Source of the DNA: Sedimentibacter sp. MB31-C6
GTDB lineage: Bacteria > Bacillota > Clostridia > Tissierellales > Sedimentibacteraceae
Length of the DNA: 64,000 nt
Assembly (NCBI RefSeq): GCF_035934735.1
Contig: NZ_CP142396.1
Coordinates: 1,550,001-1,614,000 of the forward strand
Direction: 5' to 3'
Every line of letters begins with the position of its first letter. Within the stretch, counting starts at the first letter, position 1. The translations under genes were made by a program, and so were the position numbers. The notes beneath the pieces were generated by a model that worked only from the letters and a program-made list of their open reading frames with translations, was not told where the DNA came from and searched no databases. Positions 36,427 through 44,906 of this stretch are shown here, one piece after another.

Positions 36427-37290
36427 ATGAATAATATTTTCTCATTTCCTCAGTCACTGCAGTTTAAAATAGGTACAGTAATTGATGATGTTGTAAAGCA
36501 GTTTAGCAGAGATTACAAGGAGATACTGGATGCTATTAGGTCTGTGGCAATTGAAGGTGTACAAGGAATCAATTGGTTGCTTACTTCTATTCCATGGTTT
36601 ATATTAATATTATTAGTAATATTTTTAGGATATAAGGTTAGTAAGAAAATCAAGGTAGGTTTGTTATACGGTGCATTGTTGTTTTTCATTGGATCAGCAG
36701 GAATGTGGGAACATATGATTGAAACAGTAAGTATAGTAACAGCAGCAGTAATTATTTCGCTAGTATTAGGGTTTCCTCTTGGAATACTTATAGCTATGAG
36801 TAAACGTGCAGAAAGCATTATACGACCAATTTTAGATTTGATGCAGACTATGCCTGCATTTGTTTATCTTGTTCCTGCTGTAATGTTGTTTAACCTTGGT
36901 ATTATGCCTGCTCTTTTGGCAACAATTATTTATTCAATTGTGCCTATGATACGCTTGACAAGTCATGGAATAATGTATGTAGACAAAGAAGTGAAAGAAG
37001 CTGCAATAGCTTTTGGCTCTACAAAAATTCAGGCTCTTATAAAAGTCCAGATTCCACAGGCAATTCCTACAATCATGACAGGAGTGAATCAAACAATTAT
37101 GATGGCAATGTCAATGGTTGTAACATGTGCAATTATAGGTGCGGAAGGTCTTGGATTAGATATATTGATTGCTACTAATCGTGTGGAAATGGGTAAAGCA
37201 TTGTTGCCTGGCATAGCAATAGTTATTATAGCAATAATTTTTGATCGCCTCACACAAGGATTTATTAAGAAAAAAGAGGTGAGCGATTAA
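36427..37290 (+). CDS. Glycine betaine/proline-type ABC transporter permease
   Basis: A 287-residue membrane protein of the ProW/OpuAB type. About six membrane helices are preceded by an amphipathic N-terminal region. The ATPase-contacting EAA loop is KEAAIAFGSTKIQALIKVQIP. LDLMQTMPAFVYLVPAVMLF is a family signature. Its stop overlaps the ATPase start by one base. Confidence 0.92.
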   Translation: MNNIFSFPQSLQFKIGTVIDDVVKQFSRDYKEILDAIRSVAIEGVQGINWLLTSIPWFILILLVIFLGYKVSKKIKVGLLYGALLFFIGSAGMWEHMIETVSIVTAAVIISLVLGFPLGILIAMSKRAESIIRPILDLMQTMPAFVYLVPAVMLFNLGIMPALLATIIYSIVPMIRLTSHGIMYVDKEVKEAAIAFGSTKIQALIKVQIPQAIPTIMTGVNQTIMMAMSMVVTCAIIGAEGLGLDILIATNRVEMGKALLPGIAIVIIAIIFDRLTQGFIKKKEVSD

Positions 37291-38468
37291 TGAATGACAA
37301 TATTATAGAAGTAAAAAATATTACTAAGTTATATGGTATTAACAAAAAAGAAGCAGCAAAAATGATGAATGAAAGCTCAAATAAGGATGAAGTATATAAA
37401 AAAACAGGTGTTACAGTGGCACTGTGGGATGTATCTTTTAAAGTAAAACAAGGAGAAATATTTGTTATAATTGGGTTGTCTGGATCTGGCAAATCTACAT
37501 TGGTAAGATGCTTTAATGGATTATTAAAACCCACCTCTGGAGAAATAACATACAATGGTAAAAATGTTAAATCATTCAGCAAAAAAGAGCTTATAGAATT
37601 TAGACGAAATAAAATATCTATGGTATTTCAAAACTTTGGACTTATGTCTCATAGAAATGTAATGGACAATATTGCATATGGCCTAGAAGTAAAAGGAATG
37701 CGCAGAGAAGAAAGACAGAAAAGAGCTATTGAAATGACAAAACTTGTTGGTCTTGATGGGTGGGAATATAAGTCTATTAATAGTCTTTCAGGTGGAATGA
37801 AACAAAGAGTAGGACTGGCTAGAGCATTAGCAAATAATCCTGAAATTTTATTGATGGATGAACCGTTTTCAGCCTTAGACCCATTGGTAAGGAAGGACAT
37901 GCATTTTGAACTTTTATCTATACAACGAAAAATTGGAAATACTGTAATTTTTATAACACATGATATTAATGAAGCTTTTAAGCTTGGAGATACAGTTGCA
38001 ATTATGAGGGATGGTAAAGTTGTTCAAATAGATACTCCTGAAAATATGACAACAAATCCTGCTGATGACTATGTAAAGAAATTCATTGTCAGTGCTGACA
38101 AGACGAAAGTTGTAAGTGTTAAAAATATAATGATAACACCATCATGTATGGTCAGAGAAAATGATTCAGCAAAAACAGCAATTCGTGAAATGCAGCAAAA
38201 TTCTGTGTCAACTGCTTATGCTGTTGACAGTAAAATGAGATATAAAGGTATTGTATCAATCGATGATGCAATTAAAGCTAACAAGGAAAATATTAAACTT
38301 TTTGATTTAATAAAAACAGACGACTATACTGTTAATGAAGATACTTTAATAAATGATATTATAACTTTTGCAGCTGAAGCTAAACATCCAATTGCAGTTG
38401 TTAATGAGGATGGTGTTTTAAGAGGTATTATATCAAAAGCAGCAGTGTTGTCTTCCTTAGCTGATTAA
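37290..38468 (+). CDS. Glycine betaine/proline-type ABC transporter ATPase with CBS domains
   Basis: A 392-residue ProV/OpuAA-type ATPase. Walker A is GLSGSGKSTL, the Q-loop VFQNFGLMSHRNV, the signature LSGGMKQRVGLARAL and Walker B ILLMDEPFSALDP. The first 45 residues contain the KLYGINKKEAAKMM segment typical of this subfamily. The C-terminal 110 residues form a CBS pair (MITPSCMVRENDSAKTAIREM, then HPIAVVNEDGVLRGIISKAAV). In OpuA that pair senses ionic strength or cyclic di-AMP. That regulation is inferred from the family. Confidence 0.93.
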   Translation: MNDNIIEVKNITKLYGINKKEAAKMMNESSNKDEVYKKTGVTVALWDVSFKVKQGEIFVIIGLSGSGKSTLVRCFNGLLKPTSGEITYNGKNVKSFSKKELIEFRRNKISMVFQNFGLMSHRNVMDNIAYGLEVKGMRREERQKRAIEMTKLVGLDGWEYKSINSLSGGMKQRVGLARALANNPEILLMDEPFSALDPLVRKDMHFELLSIQRKIGNTVIFITHDINEAFKLGDTVAIMRDGKVVQIDTPENMTTNPADDYVKKFIVSADKTKVVSVKNIMITPSCMVRENDSAKTAIREMQQNSVSTAYAVDSKMRYKGIVSIDDAIKANKENIKLFDLIKTDDYTVNEDTLINDIITFAAEAKHPIAVVNEDGVLRGIISKAAVLSSLAD

Positions 38469-38532
38469 TAAAGAAAAGTATTAATGTTAAGAGTAAAAAA
38501 TAGAAAAAAAAGTAATATATGTAAAAATATAC

Positions 38533-38561
38533 TTGTATGAAAAATTTGAATATGCTATATT
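38533..38561 (+). promoter_or_regulatory. Promoter of the short-chain dehydrogenase gene
   Basis: TTGTAT (38533-38538), 17-base spacer, TATATT (38556-38561), with extended -10 TGC. Confidence 0.5.
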
Positions 38562-38593
38562 AATATAAATTAAAAAGGGAAGGGAGATATATA

Positions 38594-39361
38594 ATGACTA
38601 ATTTATTTGATTTAAAAGGAAAAGTTGCTATAGTAACAGGAGCTTCTTCTGGTTTAGGGGTGCAATTTGCTACAGCTCTTGCAAAGCAAGGTGCTGATGT
38701 TGCAATCGTTGCAAGGAGACTCGAGAAATTAAATTTAGTTAAGACAGAAATAGAAAAACTTGGTGTGAAATGTTTACCAATTAAATGTGATGTTACAAAA
38801 GTAGAAGAAATTAAAGCAGTTGTTGATACTGTAATAAAACAGTATGGTAAAATTGATATTTTAGTTAACAATGCAGGTATTGGTTTGTTTGGGCCAGCTG
38901 AAGAACAAACTGATGAATTATGGCAAACAATGATTAACATGAATTTAAATAGTGTTTATTATTTTGCTCGTGAAGTAGGAAAGAATATGATTGAAAATAA
39001 ATATGGTAAAATCATAAATATTGGGTCAATACATAGTCAAGTTGCTATGACAGGTTTACCGTTAACAGCATATTGCTCTACAAAGGGAGGAGTACTTATG
39101 TTAACAAAATCATTAGCAAATGAATGGGCAAAATATAATATTACTGTTAATGCTATTGGACCTGCATACTTTGAAAGTGAAATGACTCAAGACGTAGTTT
39201 CAGATGAAGCTTTCACTCAAGTTGTTAAAACTTATTGTCCAATGGGAAGAATAGGTAAGAAGGGAGAGCTTGATGGTGCAGTCGTTTACTTTGCTTCAGA
39301 TGCTTCAAGCTATACCACTGGTCAAATTCTTAGTGTAGATGGCGGTTGGACAGTAATATAA
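38594..39361 (+). CDS. Short-chain dehydrogenase/reductase, gluconate 5-dehydrogenase-like
   Basis: A 255-residue classical SDR. TGASSGLG (residues 15-22) binds NAD(P), NNAG is at 92-95, and the catalytic set is S145, Y160, K164 (YCSTK). ARRLEKL after strand 2 suggests NADP(H), although ADVAIVARR is also found in gluconate 5-dehydrogenases. It has its own promoter and terminator but lies just before sugar-acid genes (KdgT-like permease, LarA-like protein, glycerate kinase). A sugar-acid or hydroxyacid substrate is therefore more likely than an acyl-carrier substrate. Confidence 0.88.
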   Translation: MTNLFDLKGKVAIVTGASSGLGVQFATALAKQGADVAIVARRLEKLNLVKTEIEKLGVKCLPIKCDVTKVEEIKAVVDTVIKQYGKIDILVNNAGIGLFGPAEEQTDELWQTMINMNLNSVYYFAREVGKNMIENKYGKIINIGSIHSQVAMTGLPLTAYCSTKGGVLMLTKSLANEWAKYNITVNAIGPAYFESEMTQDVVSDEAFTQVVKTYCPMGRIGKKGELDGAVVYFASDASSYTTGQILSVDGGWTVI

Positions 39362-39430
39362 TATATTAAAATAATTTAACTAATTAGATGACTGATTATC
39401 ATAACTAATAGAATGATTTATATTAATTAA

Positions 39431-39468
39431 AGGCTTTATGTTTCAATAGAAACATAGAGCCTTTTTTG
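39431..39468 (+). terminator. Rho-independent terminator after the SDR gene
   Basis: A 14-bp stem (AGGCTTTATGTTTC / GAAACATAGAGCCT, one G-U pair), AATA loop and a run of Ts. The rest of the 296-base gap to the next gene is AT-rich with no gene seen. Confidence 0.9.
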
Positions 39469-39657
39469 TTTAATAATATTATTTTAGTTTTTCGTATAAT
39501 TAGTTTAATAGAATTAAAATAGGATATAATAATAAAATGTTTTTAATGATGATTTTACTATTAATGGAATTTAAAAAATATAAATGTATTAATATAATTA
39601 CTTGATATAAATACATAAAAATGTGAAAACGGTTAAATATAAATTAGGAGGAAAACA

Positions 39658-40605
39658 ATGAAAATTTTAAAAAATGTTCAAAGAGTACCTGGTGGAATAA
39701 TGGTGGTTCCTTTGCTTTTAGGAGCAACAATAAATACATTTTTTCCTGAGGTATTAAATATTGGTGGTTTTACTACAGCACTGTTTAGAGACAGTGCATC
39801 GGCTTTAATTGCTCTTTTTTTACTTTGTAATGGTGCTCAGATTAATGTTAGGCAAGCAGGAAGTTCATTAGCAAAGGGATTTAGCTTAACACTTGTTAAG
39901 TTTATTCTTGGTGCTGGTATAGGATGGTTCATAGGTACTATGTGGGGAATTAAGGGTGTATTAGGAATAAGTCCAGTTGCTGTTATAGCAGCATTAACAA
40001 ATTCAAATGGTGGTCTTTATGCAGCTTTAGCTAGTCAGTATGGTGATGCTTCTGATGTAGGAGCAATATCTATATTATCAATAAATGATGGCCCATTCTT
40101 TACTATGATAGCTCTTGGTGCATCAGGGCTTGCTTCTATTCCATTTATGTCACTTGTTGCATCTGTAGTTCCAATTATTATAGGATTCATTTTAGGAAAT
40201 TTAGATGAAGATTTAAGAGAATTTTTAGCAAAAGGAACGGTTATTTGTATTCCATTCTTTGCTTTCCCATTAGGTGCGGCTCTTAATTTTGGGCAAATAA
40301 TTACAGCTGGTGGACCTGGAATAATTCTAGGATTAATTACAACAATAATAACTGGAATTGGCGGTTACCTTGTTTTGAAATTATTAAAAGCTAAAAATCC
40401 TGCAGTTGGTGCGGCAATAGGTACTACAGCAGGGAATGCTGTAGGTACACCAGAAGCAATTGCAGCAGTTGATCCATCTATTGCCATAATAGCTACAGCT
40501 GCAACAGTTCAAGTAGCAGCCTCTATTATTGTAACTGCGATTTGCTGTCCTTTATTTGTTGCATATTTAGATAAAAGGGCAAATGGTAGAAGAAAGACAG
40601 TATAA
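39658..40605 (+). CDS. 2-keto-3-deoxygluconate permease family transporter
   Basis: A 315-residue KdgT-family membrane protein with about ten hydrophobic segments. It opens MKILKNVQRVPGGIMVVPLL, the conserved KdgT start. LCNGAQINVRQAG, ALTNSNGGLYAALASQYGD and GTTAGNAVGTPEAIAAVDP are family blocks. KdgT proteins import 2-keto-3-deoxygluconate with protons. Here, without pectinolysis genes nearby, the cargo may be another sugar acid handled by the downstream LarA-like enzyme and glycerate kinase. RBS AGGAGGAAAAC precedes the ATG. Confidence 0.9.
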   Translation: MKILKNVQRVPGGIMVVPLLLGATINTFFPEVLNIGGFTTALFRDSASALIALFLLCNGAQINVRQAGSSLAKGFSLTLVKFILGAGIGWFIGTMWGIKGVLGISPVAVIAALTNSNGGLYAALASQYGDASDVGAISILSINDGPFFTMIALGASGLASIPFMSLVASVVPIIIGFILGNLDEDLREFLAKGTVICIPFFAFPLGAALNFGQIITAGGPGIILGLITTIITGIGGYLVLKLLKAKNPAVGAAIGTTAGNAVGTPEAIAAVDPSIAIIATAATVQVAASIIVTAICCPLFVAYLDKRANGRRKTV

Positions 40606-40724
40606 CAGTTAAAGATTAAAGAGGACTATACAAATCAATTGAATATGAATTAATTATATCAAGGTAAGGGATTACTTATGATAATATATTATAAAAAAAT
40701 TAGTAGAATCTAGGAGGTATAAAT

Positions 40725-42002
40725 TTGGCAAAAGTTGAGTTACCATACGGTAAGGAAAAAGTTGTATTGGAAGTTCCTGATGATAGACTTCAGTCAGTTC
40801 TTGTAAGCGAATTACATCACTATACACCTGAAGGAAGTCAGATTGAATTAGTGAGGAAGGCTATAGAAAACCCTATAGGCTCAGATAGATTAAGTAGCAT
40901 GGCAAAAGATAAAGATAAAATAGTAATTATATCTAGCGACCATACGAGACCTGTACCAAGTAAAATTATTATGCCATTAATGTTAGAGGAAATACGCAGA
41001 GGAAATCCAGAAGCAGATATTACTATACTAATATCTACAGGTTGCCATAGAGAAACTACGAGAAATGAATTAATCGAAAAATTTGGAAATGAAATAGTGA
41101 GTAATGAAAAAATTTATATACATGATTGTGATGATGAAAGTATGTTTGTAAAATTAGGGATATTACCTTCAGGTGGAGAACTGATAATAAATAAACTTGC
41201 TACTGAAGCGGATCTTCTTGTTGCAGAAGGGTTTATCGAGCCTCACTTTTTTGCTGGATATTCAGGAGGAAGAAAAAGCGTTCTTCCAGGTATTGCAAGT
41301 CGATTGACAGTTCTTGCTAACCATAGTTCAGAATTTATAGCTGACCCTAATTCAAGAACAGGAATATTAGAAGGTAATCCTATACATAAAGATATGATAT
41401 GGGCAGCAAAAACAGCTAGACTCGCTTATATAGTTAATGTTATAATTAATGATAAAAAAGAAGTTATTTATGCTGTGGCTGGAGATGCAATTGAAGCACA
41501 TGAAAAAGGCTGTGAGTTTTTATCAGGACTTTGTAAAGTTAAGGCAGTATCAGCTGATATAGTAGTTTCAACAAATGGTGGTTATCCATTAGACCAAAAT
41601 ATTTATCAGGCAGTAAAGGGTATGACAGCAGCAGAAGTTACTGTAAAACAAGATGGAGTTATTATTATGCTTGCTAAATCAAGCGATGGGCATGGCGGCG
41701 ACGTATTTTATAAAACATTTAAAGAAGCTGATGATATTAAGAAGGTATTAGATACCTTTGTATCAAGAGGCAGAAATGAAACTGAGGCAGACCAATGGCA
41801 GTCACAAGTTTTTATTAGAGTTTTACAAAAGGCTAAAATTATTTATGTTTCAGATGCAGACGATGAAACTATAAAGGATTTCCATATGATACCGGCCAAA
41901 AATGTAAAAGATGCATTAAAGAAAGCAGAAGAAATATTAGGAAATGACAATGCCACAGTAACAGTTATTCCTGATGGAGTTTCTGTAATGGTTGTTGAAT
42001 AA
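40725..42002 (+). CDS. LarA-family nickel-dependent 2-hydroxyacid racemase/epimerase
   Basis: A 425-residue LarA-fold protein. The positions known to bind the nickel-pincer cofactor or substrate in lactate racemase are all present at the same numbers: R75 (HTRPVP), H108 (STGCHRE), H174 (EPHFFAG), K184 (GRKSVLPG), H200 (LANHS), Q295 and K298 (YQAVKG). The start codon is TTG behind AGGAGGT. Biosynthesis genes larB, larC and larE for the cofactor are not in the window. Known LarA relatives act on lactate, malate, 2-hydroxyglutarate or gluconate (2-epimerase). The neighbours favour a sugar acid or glycerate. Confidence 0.92.
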   Translation: MAKVELPYGKEKVVLEVPDDRLQSVLVSELHHYTPEGSQIELVRKAIENPIGSDRLSSMAKDKDKIVIISSDHTRPVPSKIIMPLMLEEIRRGNPEADITILISTGCHRETTRNELIEKFGNEIVSNEKIYIHDCDDESMFVKLGILPSGGELIINKLATEADLLVAEGFIEPHFFAGYSGGRKSVLPGIASRLTVLANHSSEFIADPNSRTGILEGNPIHKDMIWAAKTARLAYIVNVIINDKKEVIYAVAGDAIEAHEKGCEFLSGLCKVKAVSADIVVSTNGGYPLDQNIYQAVKGMTAAEVTVKQDGVIIMLAKSSDGHGGDVFYKTFKEADDIKKVLDTFVSRGRNETEADQWQSQVFIRVLQKAKIIYVSDADDETIKDFHMIPAKNVKDALKKAEEILGNDNATVTVIPDGVSVMVVE

Positions 42003-42020
42003 AGAAAAGGTAGTGTATAT

Positions 42021-43154
42021 ATGAAAAAGGCAGTATTAATCCCTGATTCATTTAAAGGAACATTAAGTTCAGGACTGATTTGTAGCATAATTGCAGAAAA
42101 GATAAAAATGTATTTTCCTAAATGTGAAATAGTATCAATTCCAGTTGCCGATGGCGGTGAAGGTAGTGTTGATTGCTTTTTAAAGGCACTAGGTGGAGAA
42201 AAGTTATATGAAACAGTTAAAAATCCATATTTTGAAGATATGCAAGCTTTTTATGGATTAATAGATAATGGCAAAACTGCAGTAATTGAAATGGCAAGCT
42301 GTGCAGGCCTTCCATTAGTTGAAGATAGAAAAAATCCAACAAAAACTACTACATATGGAGTAGGTCAGCTAATTTTAGCAGCAGCAGAAAGAGGTTGTAA
42401 AAAGATAATAGTAGGATTAGGGGGTTCAAGTACAAACGATGGAGGAACAGGAGCAGCTGCAGCTATAGGAGTTAAATTCTATGATAATAAAGGCAATGAA
42501 TTTATACCTGTAGGAGGAACATTGAAAGATATAGTTAAAATAGACTTATCAGAACGCTCTAAGATTATTGAAAATATAGAAATAATAACAATGTGTGATA
42601 TAGATAACCCAATGTATGGCGAATCAGGTGCAGCATATATATTTGGACCTCAAAAAGGTGCCGACGCTGAAACAGTTGTAGAACTTGACAATGGCCTTAT
42701 AAATCTATGTGAAGTTATTAATAAAGATATGGCTGTAGATTTGAAAGATGTTCCTGGCGGTGGAGCAGCAGGTGCAATGGGAGCAGGTATGATTGCATTT
42801 TTTAACTCAAAACTAAAAATGGGAATTGAAACAGTACTTGAAACAGTTAAGTTTGACAATATAATAAGTGATGCTGATATGATTTTTACTGGCGAAGGTA
42901 AAATTGACTCTCAAAGTTTACGAGGTAAGGTTGTTATAGGAGTAGCGAAACAAGCTAAAAACAAAAATATTCCAGTAACTGTTATAGTAGGTGGAGCTGA
43001 TAATGATATAGATGAAGCCTATGAAATAGGTGTTACATCAATATTCACTATAAATAGACTTCCACAAGATTTTCAAATTAGTAAACTAAAAAGTAAAGAA
43101 AATCTAGAAGTAACTGCTGATAATATAATGAGACTAATTAAAAGCGTAAAATAA
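42021..43154 (+). CDS. Glycerate kinase (GarK/GlxK type)
   Basis: A 377-residue class II glycerate kinase that phosphorylates glycerate to 2-phosphoglycerate. It shows LIPDSFKGTLSSG at the start, VADGGEGSVDCFL, the signature GLGGSSTNDGGTGAAAAIGV, GGGAAGAMGAGMIAF and FTGEGKIDSQSLRGK. It begins 18 bases after the larA-like gene and is probably co-transcribed with it and the permease. It ends at a strong terminator. It would feed the pathway's three-carbon end product into glycolysis. Confidence 0.95.
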   Translation: MKKAVLIPDSFKGTLSSGLICSIIAEKIKMYFPKCEIVSIPVADGGEGSVDCFLKALGGEKLYETVKNPYFEDMQAFYGLIDNGKTAVIEMASCAGLPLVEDRKNPTKTTTYGVGQLILAAAERGCKKIIVGLGGSSTNDGGTGAAAAIGVKFYDNKGNEFIPVGGTLKDIVKIDLSERSKIIENIEIITMCDIDNPMYGESGAAYIFGPQKGADAETVVELDNGLINLCEVINKDMAVDLKDVPGGGAAGAMGAGMIAFFNSKLKMGIETVLETVKFDNIISDADMIFTGEGKIDSQSLRGKVVIGVAKQAKNKNIPVTVIVGGADNDIDEAYEIGVTSIFTINRLPQDFQISKLKSKENLEVTADNIMRLIKSVK

Positions 43155-43183
43155 TGTTTATATAATTTGTTACTAATAAATAT

Positions 43184-43220
43184 AAAAGCTATATATTTCT
43201 TTAAAATATATAGCTTTTGT
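43184..43220 (+). terminator. Rho-independent terminator after glycerate kinase
   Basis: A perfect 15-bp stem, AAAAGCTATATATTT / AAATATATAGCTTTT, with a 5-base loop, ending in TTTTG. Confidence 0.85.
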
Positions 43221-43259
43221 TAAACAAAAAACTCTCTTAATTTAAAGTGAGGTTATTTA

Positions 43260-44090
43260 ATGAAATATCCAAAGAAAACTAGCCTTGATTGGGTTAGTGA
43301 AATTAGAAATGCAAATTTTGGAATAGTTATGGCAAAATTATTAACTTACTATATAGTAATTAATATGTTATTTGCGATAGTATATAATAATTTAAAAATA
43401 TTAGAAAATGGAACTAGTTTCTTAAACTATATATACTTTTCCTTTGTTACTTCATTAGCTATTGGATATGGAGACCTAGTACCTATAACGAATATTGGAA
43501 AAATAATAGTCATAGTTCATTCTTGTATAGCTACATTATATTTTGCTTTAATGATATCAATATTATCAATTAAAATGTTACATCCTAGAGATTCAATAAA
43601 ACTTTCTAAAAAAATAATTTATAATCCTGAACTTGATTTGTTGATTTTTAGAGTTATTAATACAAACAAGGATGCACTAATAAATCCAGAAGTTAGAATA
43701 AGTGTTATAGAACATAACACTGGTGATGTTACAGCTTCTATATTTAATATCCTAACTGATTACTATATTACATATTTAGGAAAATATGATTTTTCTTATT
43801 GCTTTAGAAATAGCTTTGAAACCTTTAATGTAATGGAAGAAGTAAATAAAGCTAATAATTTCAATGAGGAAACAAAATCATTTGAAAGCAGATTTAGAAT
43901 AAAAATATCAATAACTGGTAGCTATGGATTACATCAAGTAGCTATATACAAAAAATATTATTCAAATGATATAGAAGTAGGAAAATCATTTAGCCCAATA
44001 ACATATAATAATGAAGTTTATAAAAAACAAAAAATTAAGTATAGTAAAATTAAAAATTTCTGGGAAAATTTCGAAAGCATTGAAAGATAA
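43260..44090 (+). CDS. Two-helix potassium channel, Kir/KirBac-like
   Basis: A 276-residue channel subunit. TM1 spans about residues 23-43. The pore helix and selectivity filter read TSLAIGYGDLVP (filter 67-72), and TM2 spans about 80-105. A long cytoplasmic beta-rich C-terminus starts KKIIYNPELDLLIFRVINTNKD, resembling the Kir-type C-terminal domain. It is expected to form a tetramer and conduct K+. What gates it is not visible. RBS GTGAGGTT precedes the ATG. Confidence 0.87.
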   Translation: MKYPKKTSLDWVSEIRNANFGIVMAKLLTYYIVINMLFAIVYNNLKILENGTSFLNYIYFSFVTSLAIGYGDLVPITNIGKIIVIVHSCIATLYFALMISILSIKMLHPRDSIKLSKKIIYNPELDLLIFRVINTNKDALINPEVRISVIEHNTGDVTASIFNILTDYYITYLGKYDFSYCFRNSFETFNVMEEVNKANNFNEETKSFESRFRIKISITGSYGLHQVAIYKKYYSNDIEVGKSFSPITYNNEVYKKQKIKYSKIKNFWENFESIER

Positions 44091-44149
44091 AAATTTATTA
44101 AATATATACAACAAAAAAGTTACAAAAATACAATAAAAAATAATATAAG

Positions 44150-44178
44150 TTGAAAATTTTGTAACAATATGATATGAT
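44150..44178 (+). promoter_or_regulatory. Promoter of the small conserved gene
   Basis: TTGAAA (44150-44155), 17-base spacer, TATGAT (44173-44178), with extended -10 TGA. Confidence 0.55.
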
Positions 44179-44220
44179 GTATTTAAAAGATATAATTGGA
44201 TTATATAAGGAGTTGATAAA

Positions 44221-44445
44221 GTGACTGTAAAACAATTAGGCAAAATATTAAAAGAAATGTATGATAGTGCACAAGAAGGATATCAACTTACAAACATCCT
44301 TTTGTTTGGAATAGAATATGCACCAGTTATTCTTGAAGAAGATTATAAGACTACAGATATAGTACGTGCATCTGGATTACATCCCTCATTTTCAATTGAG
44401 GTAAGAAAAGGTATAAAACTTTCTAAGTTTGTTACAGCAGTATAA
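44221..44445 (+). CDS. Small conserved hypothetical protein (74 residues)
   Basis: A GTG-start gene (RBS AAGGAGTTGATAAA) encoding a 74-residue soluble protein. It opens MTVKQLGKILKEMYDSAQEG and continues LFGIEYAPVIL and DIVRASGLHPSFSIEVRKGIKLSKFV. It resembles a conserved firmicute family with a helix-turn-helix-like pattern, but I know of no assigned function. It has its own promoter and terminator, so it is a monocistronic unit. Confidence 0.75.
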   Translation: MTVKQLGKILKEMYDSAQEGYQLTNILLFGIEYAPVILEEDYKTTDIVRASGLHPSFSIEVRKGIKLSKFVTAV

Positions 44446-44470
44446 ATTAAAATAAAATTTTATATTAAAG

Positions 44471-44505
44471 AAACTATGCCATAAATCTTGAGGCATAGTT
44501 TTTTT
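44471..44505 (+). terminator. Rho-independent terminator
   Basis: AACTATGCC and GGCATAGTT with an 11-base loop, followed by a T run. It ends the 74-residue gene. Confidence 0.88.
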
Positions 44506-44524
44506 AATATAATAAAATAAGTTG

Positions 44525-44548
44525 TAGTTATAGTGTCTACTATAGCTA
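44525..44548. repeat. Inverted repeat, 10-bp arms
   Basis: TAGTTATAGT and ACTATAGCTA around GTCT; one G-U pair as RNA. No T run follows. Confidence 0.55.
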
Positions 44549-44567
44549 TTATATTGCATAATAAACT

Positions 44568-44601
44568 ATAATACATTATTTCCTGGGAAATAATGTATTA
44601 T
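44568..44601. repeat. Near-perfect 34-bp palindrome
   Basis: ATAATACATTATTTCC and GGAAATAATGTATTAT (16-bp arms) around TG. As DNA it would suit a dimeric regulator. As RNA it would be a long hairpin followed by four Ts. Confidence 0.7.
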
Positions 44602-44784
44602 TTTGGCAAAAACACATTTGTAAAAATTTTATCAACTTATTAGCATATTCCTAACAATAAACATTAAATAGTTTGGCACTATAATCATTATTTCAATGAA
44701 TTATGAATATGCCTATTGCTTATAAATCTTAAACTATGTAATATAAAGAGGTTTTTTAATCGTCATTTCAAAAATGTTTAATGT

Positions 44785-44813
44785 TTGACAAGCATAGAAA
44801 TTTATGTTAAAAT
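44785..44813 (+). promoter_or_regulatory. Strong promoter of the flavoprotein lipoprotein gene
   Basis: Perfect TTGACA (44785-44790), 17-base spacer ending in TGT, TAAAAT (44808-44813). The leader to the ATG is about 85 bases. Confidence 0.75.
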
Positions 44814-44906
44814 TTAAACAATTAGTATCTGTTAAATATTTACTATAAAGGGTACTGATGGATTTAAATGCAAAGTGATTTTGTGACTCAAAAGGAGGAA
44901 GTAAAA

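Larger units (their letters stand above)
44446..44906. other. 461-base intergenic region with three hairpins and a strong promoter
   Basis: No credible gene. It contains a terminator (44471-44505), two further inverted repeats (44525-44548 and 44568-44601) and the flavoprotein promoter (44785-44813). The rest is AT-rich. Confidence 0.75.

Noticed and set aside
44868-44906. 13-codon extension of the flavoprotein gene
   Set aside because: It would bury the signal peptide behind a charged stretch; AAGGAGGAAG lies directly before the ATG at 44907, which starts a normal lipoprotein signal.
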